Source: Sisyra terminalis
Taxonomy: Eukaryota; Arthropoda; Insecta; Neuroptera; Sisyridae
Assembly (NCBI GenBank): GCA_958496175.1
Contig: OY292276.1
Span: 25,748,001-25,812,000 of the forward strand
DNA: 64,000 nucleotides
Reading direction: 5' to 3'
Part shown: piece after piece, positions 11,595-23,000 of the stretch
How the letters are laid out: every line of letters starts with the position of its first letter
Numbering within the stretch: the first letter of the stretch is position 1
Notes under the pieces: generated by a model
Databases searched by the model: none
Told to the model about the DNA's origin: nothing
The model's input: the letters and a program-made list of their open reading frames with translations, nothing else
Position numbers and translations under genes: made by a program

Positions 11595-12888
11595 TTGCTT
11601 TGTCTTCTTGTGGAACTTCACACGAAAAGACTGTTTCATTATTCGCATATGACTACAAGACGTTATCAGATTAATGTAGATACAATACTCATTATTAAGA
11701 AAACTTCATGACTTATAAAAAAGACTTAGTCAGGTTACCGTCAATTTACTACGAGAAGAAATGTATGAGTAAGTGATTTGAGTAGATAGGAATGTAAATC
11801 CTCAGAAATCTTGATTTTTGTTAAACATGGATGATATAAATATAACAAATTTGAAAATATTACCTCCCATAAAATTTATATTTCTAGTTGGTAAGCTCAC
11901 CAATTAATCCATCATTTTTAAATAAAACTAAATTGCTAAGATAACTCGACTTTTTAATGGGAACAACGAACAAACCAATGATTTCAACAAGCTTTATTAA
12001 ACTTACTCAAAATTACAGAATAAGAACTTGTAGCTTTAAAGTTATATTTTATTAATCGAGTTCTTCCAAACTGTATTTGAAATTTGATAATTACTACTTT
12101 AAACAATTGATTAAAAGAAACCACATTTGGAAGGCTTACAATTTTGAATATGTATTCAAAATTAATGACATCATTTATTATTAAAGTTCACAATACTGCA
12201 TGGACGGCTTGGACATATATTTGCACAATCATTAATTGTATAGATATAAAGTTATTGTTAAATACAAACATGATGTTTAAAAAATCAAAAAGTAAGTTGT
12301 GTAAAGTAATATTTAAGTATTTCAGTATTTTTTTTTGCTGCAATTATTCTCTAAAAAATATGTATTTACCATATGATGGGGATCAAGGTAGCTGCTTCGA
12401 AACTTGTAGTACTTAAAAAAAATATAAATTTTCAATATTTCTTAGCTTATGAATTTTATGAACTCCGGGTAAAATACCATAATAGAGAGACTTATAAGGC
12501 TCCTCTAATTTTTTAGTTGTTTTAAAACGACGTTAAATAACCATTACAAAAAAAATGTACTAGAAATACGTGCACGTAGAACTTTTTGCCTACATTTACG
12601 TATTTTACTTGTGTTTCTATAAAATCACAGCCACTATCATGAGAGCATCGTTTAATATCATACGAAATAGAAAGTCTCAAGTCAATTTTTTGATGAAAAT
12701 CATTAAGAAATATTGTAAAAATGTATTTATACTAAAAATCATTAAAAGTTCTATTCCAAAACGTAGTGATCCAACGTTCCTTTGCTCTATCATCTAAGAG
12801 TTAGGGCCGTTAGGGTTGATTATACATCGCAAGGAAAAAACAAATGTAATTTAACAATGATTTTAAGTTATCAATTTAATTAAGCTTA
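11595..12888. other. Intergenic, nothing recognised
   Basis: AT-rich, with short open frames of low-complexity composition and no splice-bounded exon. No repeat shared with the rest of the window was noticed. Confidence 0.4.
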
Positions 12889-13064
12889 AAACTGATTTTT
12901 ATCGTCGCTTTATAACTACTAAGGTCATTTAGCGGCTCTAGGGTTAATTAAATCCATTATCGAGAAATACTGAAAATTTGCACGATACGAGGATCGAACC
13001 CACAAGCTACTAATTTTGGAACGGTCACCTAGACCACTCGGCTACCAGTAGCTATTTTAGCACA
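12889..13064 (-). mobile_element. tRNA-derived SINE, copy 3, full length
   Basis: Same head, body and tail as copy 2. Flanked by a perfect 12-bp target duplication TAATTAAGCTTA (12877-12888 and 13065-13076). That is the clearest insertion footprint in the window and fits LINE-mediated retroposition. Confidence 0.92.
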
Positions 13065-13380
13065 TAATTAAGCTTATGTGTATGTTTTTATCAGTAGTTG
13101 TATAGAGCTTTGTAGTTTTAATCGAAACAATCGGATACACAAATAAAAATCATCCTAAGCCGAATCTGATGTAAGAGATTCGAATAATTTTGAGCATCGT
13201 CGAATCGAAATAACATCAACTTTTTATCTTTTAATTATTTATATATTTTCTTTACAATTCTTAATAAATCTAGAATAAAATCTGAAACTACCTAAAATAA
13301 TTTCATATCTATAACTAGAATCGGTACCTATACTTATTCATCAATTCGTATGTTCAGATTCCCTATTCATTATTCACAAG

Positions 13381-14350
13381 TAGGGATCGCAATATCGGAT
13401 CAAAAGTTCAATACTGGTATTCGGTAGTGATTAGATCTTAATACCGGTTTTAATACCAGTAGTAGGAATTTTAGAAAAAGAAAAAAAACACATGTGTCTC
13501 ATTGCTTATTGCGAGTTGAGTTAAAGAGAGTATAAATTTAAAAAAATCATTTGTAACTAATAAATACTAACAGTATATAATAAAGCGCAAAAAAAGCAAA
13601 GGAAGAAGAAACACCTTATGCATTTAAATCATAAACAACTGTAAATTTCACTAATCAGTATGTGTTCCAAATATTTGAAATGTGATCTTAATAAACATAA
13701 TGTATCAAATATATTGTGACTGTCGTTAAGCTTGGAAAGTAATTTTGTGCATAAATTACCAGCTATCGAAAACGCTTTTTCAATATCTACGTTAGTTGTT
13801 GGTAATGTTAGCAAAGCGAAATATACTTTTTTCAAGTACTTATTTCTAAATTCTTCATTTTCAAATAAATCAAATACTCGTCGGATGATTTTGGGTATAA
13901 ATAATGTCTGTATTGTATTTTGGTTTTATTGTTTAATTTTTTAAAGTTATCGATAACCCTAATTTTTGTTCAATAGACAATTCCTTTTCATCATCAATAC
14001 AAGTGTCTTCGATAACTCTACCGAATGCTTTTGAATGTGTATAGGGTTGTGGAGGAATAATTTTAAGGATATTTAAACTTAATTAAATTCGAATTGGTTA
14101 CTCTTTTATTATTTTTCATTTTTAAAATCATTAGAGCTATATAAATATTCGAAGATTTTTTTTAGTTCCAACTTTATGTTAACAGCAAAATTTATTTCAC
14201 CCGTTGAGACGACATAAAAACAAAAACGTATACTATTTTGCTATGATGATGATTTTTGAACATATAGGTTTTTCATTTTCTAGTAAATACCGAAAAAACG
14301 ATGTATAAACAAATGACTCAAAATACCGGTCTTCAGTATTGCAGTTCCTA
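13381..14350 (-). mobile_element. hAT transposon remnant
   Basis: The left end TAGGGATCGCAATAT and the inverted right end TAGGAACTGCAATACT form imperfect terminal repeats. They are flanked by an 8-bp near-duplication, TTCACAAG (13373-13380) and TCCACAAC (14351-14358), 6 of 8 matching; 8-bp duplications define the hAT superfamily. The minus strand at 13629-13835 encodes LPTTNVDIEKAFSIAGNLC, the start of the hAT C-terminal dimerisation domain (family pattern P.TS...ER.FS.AG). The N-terminal and catalytic parts are lost or unreadable. About 970 bp long and certainly dead. Confidence 0.82.
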
Positions 14351-14530
14351 TCCACAACATCCCTGATGTTAACATTGCTTTAAGTACAAAACGAGCAAAT
14401 TAATAATGAACAAAGAATCAATATTTTTCTTTGGGAGAATGTACGGAGAGATTAAAGGAGCTTTTTATTTAGTTAGAACAAGATACTTATAAATGTAATG
14501 TTTTATTTCTTATTTTTGTTTTAACATTAT

Positions 14531-15783
14531 TCAAAATTTCTTGAAGTTTTTCTTCGCTCGGGTTCCTTTTGTTACTTTAAGAACATTGAATCGTACTGTC
14601 TTTGATAGTGGTCGGCATTCACCAATTGTAACGACATCCCCGATTTCAACGTCTCTGTAAAAATAGCAAAAAATAAAATAAATTAAGAATATATACTTAA
14701 GAAGTATCTTCAAAATGTACCTGAAACAAGGCGATAAGTGAACAGACATATTGCGATGTCTCTTTTCAAATCGATTATATTTGCGAATATAATGAAGGAA
14801 GTCACGACGAATTACAATGGTGCGTAACATCTTCATTTTTTGGACGACTCCCGTAAGAATTCGGCCACGAATTGAGACATTTCCAGTGAAGGGGCATTTC
14901 TTGTCGATATAAGTTCCCTCAATGGCCTATTAATCAAACATTAAAAGAATTATAAATTTGACTATAACCCTGTATAAATTTGAAAATCCCAAAAGCATGT
15001 TATATGTATAAAGAAAATCTTAGAAGAAAACCTTGAAACCCATGAATACCTAAGATAATATTTAGAAGGAAAAAAGCGTGAATAAGATTTGAAAGTAGTT
15101 AGGGTTGGGTGGTTAGTTTCAGAATGATTTGTGGTTAAGATATTAGTTTTAGCTTTGAAATGTTTTCCAATTTCCATGAAAATAGAGCCCGTCACCAATG
15201 AGAAGATTTCCCTTTTTTGTGATCACCAAATTACATGCGCTTGTAATTTTTAACCCAGACTGTTGATTCTGATTTTCACAAACCTCTCGAGGAGTTTTAA
15301 AGCCGAGGCCGACATCACGGCTCAATCGGCACCGCTTTTTGGCTCCGACTTTACGAACTAAATTGACATGGGCTTGTTTTTGGAAGGCTCGCTCAGTCTA
15401 AATACACAAAACAAACAAAAATAAAAGAAATGTCCAAAAAACCTACCTCTCGGGGAGTCTTAAATCCTAGCCCGACATCTCGATGGTAACGTAACGACTT
15501 ACGTTTACCACTTAAACCCTTTTTACGATTCAAAAATATAGTCGGTTGACGTTGGAATGAACGTTCGTTCTGCAATTATAATCATTTAAATAACAGAAAA
15601 ATTACATAAAACGAAATTAATGTTTAGGTTAAAAGGAGTTCGACCATAAGTCACGACACGTGGTGCTTCATAAATATGTTTTTTTATAACCAAATACAGC
15701 AATTTTACAATTACTTAGTGTTTAAAATAAAAATTCAGTAACTACGCTACGATATTTGATCAATTTTATACCTGTTCTGCCAT
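14531..15783 (-). CDS. RpS11: 40S ribosomal protein S11 (uS17)
   Basis: Small-subunit ribosomal protein of the uS17 family, which binds 18S rRNA in the cytosolic ribosome. Exons, 5' to 3': 15772-15783 (MAEQ), one of two alternatives (15447-15569 or 15284-15397), 14721-14926 and 14531-14654. All junctions have GT/AG and the phases close. The product is 154 residues with the distal alternative exon, or 151 with the proximal one; the human protein has 158. Diagnostic stretches are [57 protein letters not shown] and [17 protein letters not shown]. The start is fixed by MAEQ and the family N-terminus. It is transcribed divergently from pyroglutamyl-peptidase, about 500 bp between start codons. The duplicated exon is described separately. 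Confidence 0.97.
15284..15397 (-). CDS. RpS11: RpS11 alternative coding exon, proximal version
   Basis: A 38-codon exon in phase 0 at both ends, reading [18 protein letters not shown], then [20 protein letters not shown]. Acceptor GTATTTAG, donor GTTTGTG. It encodes the same segment as the exon at 15447-15569 and the two share the C-terminal block [11 protein letters not shown], so each can join MAEQ upstream and AIEGTY downstream. Including both would repeat the segment, so mutually exclusive use is inferred. Confidence 0.88.
15447..15569 (-). CDS. RpS11: RpS11 alternative coding exon, distal version
   Basis: A 41-codon exon in phase 0 at both ends, reading [18 protein letters not shown], then [18 protein letters not shown] and KTPRE. 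Acceptor TTCTGCAG, donor GTAGGTT. It is closer to the human sequence (QPTIFQNKK) than the proximal copy. The spacer between the two copies is only 49 nt, which may be too short to splice between them and could itself enforce exclusive use (inference). Confidence 0.9.
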
Positions 15784-16286
15784 TATTTATATTTGAATTC
15801 CGAAAATATTTATTAAATTATCTTCGACCGAAAACTAACAAAACGTAAAAGATGGAGTCCAGCGCGATCATGCGCCGAGTATGCAAAATTAACAATAGCG
15901 TACCAACTGTAACGCAAAAATATTTAGTTACAAATTTAAAAGAACTAAATAAATATTCAAAAAAATTCTTGTCAAAGTGAAAATTTTAAGTTTATTTTAA
16001 ATAACTTATTTAATATCTAATAATTAAACAATTATTGTTCGAATAACAAGTAAATAAAAAATATTTATTATTGTTGCTTAACTATAATTGTAATAATAAA
16101 ATATTTTAAATAAAACTATCAGATTTATTTTTTTATATAATGTTAGCAATGTTAATTATTTAGATAATTTTAATCGAGTTCAGCTACGAATGTATATATT
16201 ATTATCATTTTCATGTGATTTCTTATCACATGATCTAAACATTACGTTGTTAAATTTCAAATCTATTTCTCGTTATTTTTCCAACA

Positions 16287-16989
16287 ATGGAGTCAAAAGT
16301 GGTTATAACTGGATTTGGTTTATTTCGACACTATACGTTAAATCCCAGCTGGGAAGCGGTTAAACTTTTAGAGGGTCGTAAATGTAAAGGTTTCGATATT
16401 GTCACCAAGGAAATTCCTGTAGAATACGAACCAGTAGACGCCTTAGTCCCGCAACTATGGAAGGAGCATAATCCAATTGTAAAATCATTTAATTTGAATT
16501 AAATAATTTCGATCTTAGATTAACTTTTTTAGCTGGTTATTCACGTTGGGGTATCACATTTGGCTGAAACTATTGTTATTGAGTCGAAGGCCCATCGCTT
16601 TGGATATAACAAAGTAGACGCCAAAGGACTTTGTTGTACAGGTTCTAACGAATGTTCGCCAATTAATGAAGCATCTGCATGTCTTTCTTGTAATTTAAAT
16701 ATTTGTCAGATACGTGACAAATTTAATTCAGAAAACCAAAAAGTGGTTCTTTCTATTTCGACCGATGCAGGAAGGTTGTACAAAACATAACACAAAAAAT
16801 AGAATAAATTATAAAACATTTTTTTTTACTAGGTATCTATGTGAATACATTTTCTTCAAATCTTTATCAGTCGACTGCAAAAGAACTATTTTCTTACACG
16901 TGCCACCTGTTGACCAACCTTACTCTATTCCGGAAATATCTGATGCTATATTTCGAATAGCAGAAATAGCATTAGAACAAGTAATATAA
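16287..16989 (+). CDS. Pyroglutamyl-peptidase I (pyrrolidone-carboxylate peptidase)
   Basis: Cytosolic cysteine peptidase of family C15 that removes N-terminal pyroglutamate from peptides. Exons 16287-16478, 16533-16774 and 16833-16989 join in frame to 196 residues (human PGPEP1: 209). Introns are 54 and 58 nt. The N-terminus has the family motif VVITGFGLF and later EIPVEY. The catalytic Glu lies in ETIVIESKA, the Cys in DAGRYLCEY (created across the second splice junction) and the His in FLHVPP. All three are present, so an active enzyme is expected. Reading through either intron would truncate the protein. The gene is convergent with Integrator subunit 14; the two stop codons are about 90 bp apart. 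Confidence 0.95.
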
Positions 16990-17079
16990 AAATTGTATAA
17001 AGGATTATATAAATTATATGTAAAAGACTTATATTTTGAATACTCTTAATTATATTAGCAAGAATTAAAAATAAATTGT

Positions 17080-20000
17080 TTATGGTTGAGGAATCGATGA
17101 AAATTTTGTATGTAATGGAACAATATTTATTTTAATATCTCGATTTTGTAGTTTTCGTAGTTCGGCTGTCGCGTGCGATAGTTGAATTGTGGCGTCCGGA
17201 TGCACATTTGATGGCAACAAAGTGCATTCACGTTCAAAAATAACTGCTAAACCGTCCAAAAGCTCCATAAATCCTAGGGAAATCGCAGCTCGACGAAGTC
17301 GATTCAATTCCTAAGAATATAGAAATAATATTTAAAAAATGAATATATTTAGCATTCATTTTTTAGTCTTGTATTTCACAAACTTAAAAATAAATGTTTT
17401 CAAATGTGTGAAAGTAAAGAAATCAATAAAAACATTAACAAAATTTGAAGACATAAAGGCAAGCTGGACAAGCTATTATAATCAAATTATTTTTAGTTCA
17501 TTTTCCATCAATTTTAAAATAATTAATACAAATATCATAAGCAATATCGCAAAAGCATGTAGTCTTTTAGTGATTACAATTGAAAGTATAAAACAACTAT
17601 TTAAAACCAAAGTTATTAAACCAAACTATGAAACCAATGTTTTTTTGATTTTAATAGTTTCAAAGTAATAACTTATTATTGGACGCCGTATCTAATATAC
17701 TACATTACAACCAAGAGAAATTGAACGCGTGGAGGTGAAATAAGCAAAAATATAGTTTGACGTTTAATGTTCAACAAAGTTATTTTAAGGATTGAAGGAC
17801 GTTTGGCAGACATCAATTTGCAATAATCTGACCATTTTAAACCTTCATTTATAATTCACTTTATAACAACTATTTTTAAAACCTACTGGTGGCCGAGTGG
17901 GTAAGGTGGCTACTCCAAAACTGGCAGGTGTTAGGGTTAATTGGATCAATTCTCGCGTCGATAACATTTTCGATATTTCCCGTTTACGAGTTTTTATTAA
18001 CTTTAGAGTCATTAAAGACTTTGGTAGTTATAAAGAAAGGGTAAATAAAAATATATTAAAAAATAATGGAGATTTGTTAGTTGTAAGTCTTTGTAATAGT
18101 CATTAAGATTGTAATAGTTGAAGCAAGTAACGTATACATAGTAGCGATAGGTTTTTTGACCTCCGTAAAGTAAAGTTTAAATAAATCTTCATTTAAAATT
18201 GATATATCTATTATGGGACCAATTCAAATAAAAAAAATATATATTCTGGTATCGAAATTATCGGATGATTGAACACTAGTGGTCTCCATAATAATAACAT
18301 TAGAATGGTAAGCAGATAAAGGTTGTCGAATTTGAATTGTTCTTTAACAATTTTACCGTTTCAAAGTGTTTGTAATATTTTAAAATTGATTGACTAGGAT
18401 GACTATTGTAGGGTAATTATTAAAACGTTTTAAGCTGAAGTTATTTATATCACCACGTTACAAATCTTATAAATTGTTATTTGTCGATTTGAAAACTAAA
18501 TTAGAAATCAACTAAAAATAATCCTTTCGTAATATTTTTTATTGGGGATGTCAATCAAAACCGAAGATTTTCAAAATTAATTAAATTATAAAAACCTTAT
18601 AGAACTGTTGGGTTTTTTCTGGTAATTTTCTAGCATGTCGAAGAATTTTTTGAATGTCCGATTGCAATCCAGATTGTTTAATCCAAACGACGCAATTTTG
18701 TGAGTAACTCTTCTTATCGACCGGTTTCACCGGAAACATGGGCATGTTCTCTGAAATTTGGCTCTCGTCTAGAACACTCAAATTATTTAAATTTCCCAAC
18801 CACGGTACACAATCAGCTCCCGGAATCATAACCGTTAACATTAAATTTGACTTTTTCTTGGTGTCGGCCCAAGAGTATAAGAACCCAAACCAGTTTTCAT
18901 TCAACTGAACGAGTGCAGCCATGTTTTCAACTTTTAAGGCACCATGAAGAAGTACACAGAATGAAGGAGCTTTGCCCTCATCGCTCATAGTATCTTCACC
19001 TTCAGAGCCAGCCTCTGTTATATCTGATTTAATTACGGAAACGGTCGGATTGGTCGGAAGTGGTAAGACCAAATGCCGACTTACGGCCATTGGTGACCCA
19101 ATATCGGCAACAGAAATAAAACCACATACTTTAATATCATTTAAAACGGTGAAACGATTAATTGAAAAATCTGTCGTTAAGGTATACGGCTAAAAAGAAA
19201 AAAAAGCAACTATTTTTTCCAATCATTTTTGCATTCTTTCTTTACCATTGGTGTTGGTGAAATATGGACTCTAGATTTCATATTTCCACATGAAATTGTC
19301 CCATGGAACGACGAATAGCAGTCGTCGGCTATTTTCTGAAACATTGCTGCAACACTTTGAAGGGATAAGGGACTTTCAGGAATATATAGAGCTCCGTCTG
19401 GTCCGGCTATATCGGTTAGTCGTTGAAATAATCCTCGATCTAAAATCAATTGATATAAAAAACTTAAAACCAAAAGAAATGCAATGGTCCTCACTATTTA
19501 AAACTGCCGAATCATCTGGTGATGTAATAAACGCTATAGTTAACTTTGCAGGGAATGCAAATGGGGGCGGGAAGAACTTTGATGCATCTCCTTGATTGAG
19601 GGCCGCCAATGTATGTTTTAATGAATTAGGTCCTGTTCCGAGCTTTCCATCGGTGATCCAGAGAATCTAAAAAAAGCTAACGTGATAAGGAGCATTTTAC
19701 TTAAAGAATTGTTGGCACCTGACATGGAGTATTGTTACCCCATTCACTGAGGACTAGCTGATTAACGCCTTCCATAGCATTTTCAATGTTCGATTTATCA
19801 AACTCCTCGACAGTAACCAACTTTGATTTGATGAACTCATAATCTCTGGTAAATTGACATATTACTTCAAAGAGTGATGAATATATCATCTGTAATTAAT
19901 CATAATAACAATATTCAATTATATTCAATTATATTAATTCAATTATATTTTAGTTTTTTTTTTCATTTAAAATTTAATCTTGGAATAAACATTCACTTGA

Positions 20001-23000
20001 TACACGAAGGATCGATATTTGCACATCTAGATACTGATATTTATCTTTTAGATAAAATTTTGTTCAGAGGATAGAAAAAACGGCTTAGCTTCCTTTAGGT
20101 CGGTCATATCTGGCGGCGTTGCATTTTCTATTTTGTTTTTAAGTTAATTCGCAAATAAATCGGCCCATAATGAAAATTTAGCCACAAAAGAGAAAAATAT
20201 ACCATATTAGAACTGAATTAACAAAAAAACAAAATTGAAAATGCAATGTTACCAGATATTGATCAACCTAAAAGGGACTTGGCCCGAAAAAACATACGTA
20301 ATTTTACTTAAGAATAGTGATATGTGTAAGATAAACGCATAAGATTTATCTAGCAGATACATATTTATCTTTCAAATAGGTTTAATCTTAAGGATATGGT
20401 CTATATATCTATGAGTGAAAATACCGGCCTTTAATGTACGGTTTAAGATTTGGAGAAATTCTTCAAAAACCAATTGCGTTAGTCATAAATGTGTCATTTC
20501 TTTGATCAGTATGAGTATAAAACATTGAGGTATTATACGAATATATAATAATCGGGTCTCTTATGTCAAATTCTTGAATTGTTTGTCTAAGTCTCCGTCT
20601 GAAGATATTTAAGGACAATAAATTATTTTTTTTTACAAATATAGTGTACTCTTTACATGAAGGCCGGTATTTCTTCCATATATTCTTATCCGTTTATCCG
20701 GAGGATAAACATGCGTATTTTCACCTAAGAATATATATATAATAATGGGGCGACATATTGACATTGATAATTCCATAAAATAATTTGCTTTGAGAAAAAC
20801 ACGAATAGTAAATCGAATAATTAAAGGTAATTGAATTATTAGGAATTTTCTGAACGAAATGAAAACAGAAGGCAGCGTTTTCTAGTCGACCCAGGGTACG
20901 CCACTGACCAGGGGTAAACTGCATATAAGGGTCTTAAACAGTATATGCAGACAATATGGATTGAAGAATCAAAAAGTTCGTAAAAAATTATTACCTAATG
21001 AAAACAGTACAGAGGGCTTGTTAATAAGCCTTATATGTTTCATACGTACATATATAAGATAAGATGCTGTGCTAAGGATACAAAATGAAACATTTAAATT
21101 CAGAAAAAATTAATTTATTCAAATTGCTTTTAACATTTGATATAATGTAAATCTTATTTTTATTCTTAAATCAACATTTTTCTCTTGAAATGAAGAAAAC
21201 TAAACATTTCCAAAAGAAAAAACGATTTTAATATTTAAGTAGATAAAATAGCATAGCTATGGTAAAACTTGTATATTTCCAAAAAAAAATTGATACTTCA
21301 CTCTTACTGGAAAAAGTTATTTTTTTTTTAGAACCTAAAAAATTATTTTGATAACAATTTTTTTCATAGTTAAAAATAATGGTTGCAGTATTTATAATAA
21401 TTATTTTTCTAACTAATCAAATTATAGTTTTGATATCGTAAGTTTTTAAGTAAGTTATGGCGTTCCAAGGCTTTTGTTGAAAACTTTTTCTTCAGCAATT
21501 TCTTAATGACCAAAAATTAGGAAAAGGGTGAATTTCGTTCTACCATTAGGAATTGAGTTGAAATTTTGAAAGAACTTGTACTATCGTTAAGGTGTACATT
21601 TTCTAGCGGGGTTATTGAGAAGTTTTCGGGTTGACGAGTGCTTGAGCTGCTTTTTTTGCTTTTATTAAATTGACAAGTTCCTTATATCGACGCATGCATT
21701 CCTTTTTGTTTCGGCTGGGAATGCATTCGGCAATGCGATCCCATCGCTCATCAGTTGTAGCTGGAAACGTTTTCAGCGCCTGTTCCAACAATTTTTGCTC
21801 TTCGGGAGTCCATGGAGCTGGATCGCTTTTATCTTTTTTGCTATCACCATCTTGGTTCACTTCGGATTTGGATTGTCCGTTTGCGACAGGCTGGTGCGGT
21901 GTTTCAGTGATAGTTACGGCATCGATTCGAGTGACTTTGTGATTTTTCTCAAAATTATTGAACGCCTGCTTGTTTAAATCGGTTTTGAGATTGTTTTTAG
22001 AGAAGTCGGTCTTTTGCAGATCTTTTGCTTTGGCTAGAACATCTTTAGCCGTAAAGATATTCGTGGCGTCGCAATGTTGATTTATAAAACTGGCTACCAC
22101 TTCCCAACGTTGATTGGTTCCTGCCGGGAATATATTAACCGCTTTAATTAAAAGTTGAACTCGTTCAGTCGTCCATTTTGGACTTTCAGTTTGAACTGAC
22201 TCTTTATTTTCTGAAGTAGTTGAAGTTTTTGATTGTTGCGTCATCGCTTTACGTTCTTCCTCCATTTTTTTCTCAAGATCACTTTTTGCTTTGAAAAACA
22301 CGTCTTTTCCTCCCGATTGAAGTTCTTTATTAAAATTTTCAAGTTCAACTTGACTAAACATCTCACATAATTTCTCGACGATCGTCATATTGGTAACATT
22401 ATCGTTGGCGTTTTCGCTAAAATAATTGTTAGATTTACAAAAGTCACGCAGAGTTTTCCGTTCTTTCTTCAAGGCTTTCTTCAAAAGTTCTCGTTCTTGC
22501 TTTTTAATTTCGTTTTTCGCGCGTTCTTCATCGTCGGCTTTTTCTTTAAGGAGAAGAGCTTCGCGAGCGGCACGTTCTTCCTCGTCTTTACGGGCTTGAA
22601 TTGCGTCACGTTTCGCTTGTTTGGCAGCAAGTTTACGTTCTTTATCTTCTTGCTTAAATTTGGCGATGCGCGGATCTGCGTTGTAAGCTAAGTCAACTAG
22701 GTTCCGGATTCGGGTCATTTCTGATTTTTTTCGTTTGGCACGTGCTGTCTTGTTTTGTTTCTCGATCCATCGCCGTTCTTCGCGGTCTTGGCCTTTTTCT
22801 TTTTCCTCTTCGTCTAAGTACGAAAATTCGCGCCATGATTCAAAATCATACCAGAAGGAGTAAAATTTTTCTACGTCCTCGCGAGATGTGGTTTCATCGC
22901 CGAGTTTTGGAACTTTTTTCTTTTCGGACCACCGCGAATTGAAATCAAAGGCTTGGTTGAATGTGCCGAAAAAGTCTTTTTTGATTTCTTCGGATGTGGG

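Noticed and set aside
13629..13835. A host gene encoding a 68-residue protein
   Set aside because: The peptide is the dimerisation domain of a hAT transposase and lies between hAT-type ends with an 8-bp duplication.
14927..15283. An intronic snoRNA in RpS11, as is common in ribosomal protein genes
   Set aside because: I looked for C (TGATGA) and D (CTGA) boxes and terminal stems on the transcribed strand and found no acceptable pair.
17882..17950. A tRNA-Ser-like gene with A and B boxes
   Set aside because: The tRNA-like head is followed directly by the SINE body and tail found at six other loci, has no anticodon arm that folds properly, and diverges from true tRNA. It is a SINE, not a tRNA gene.
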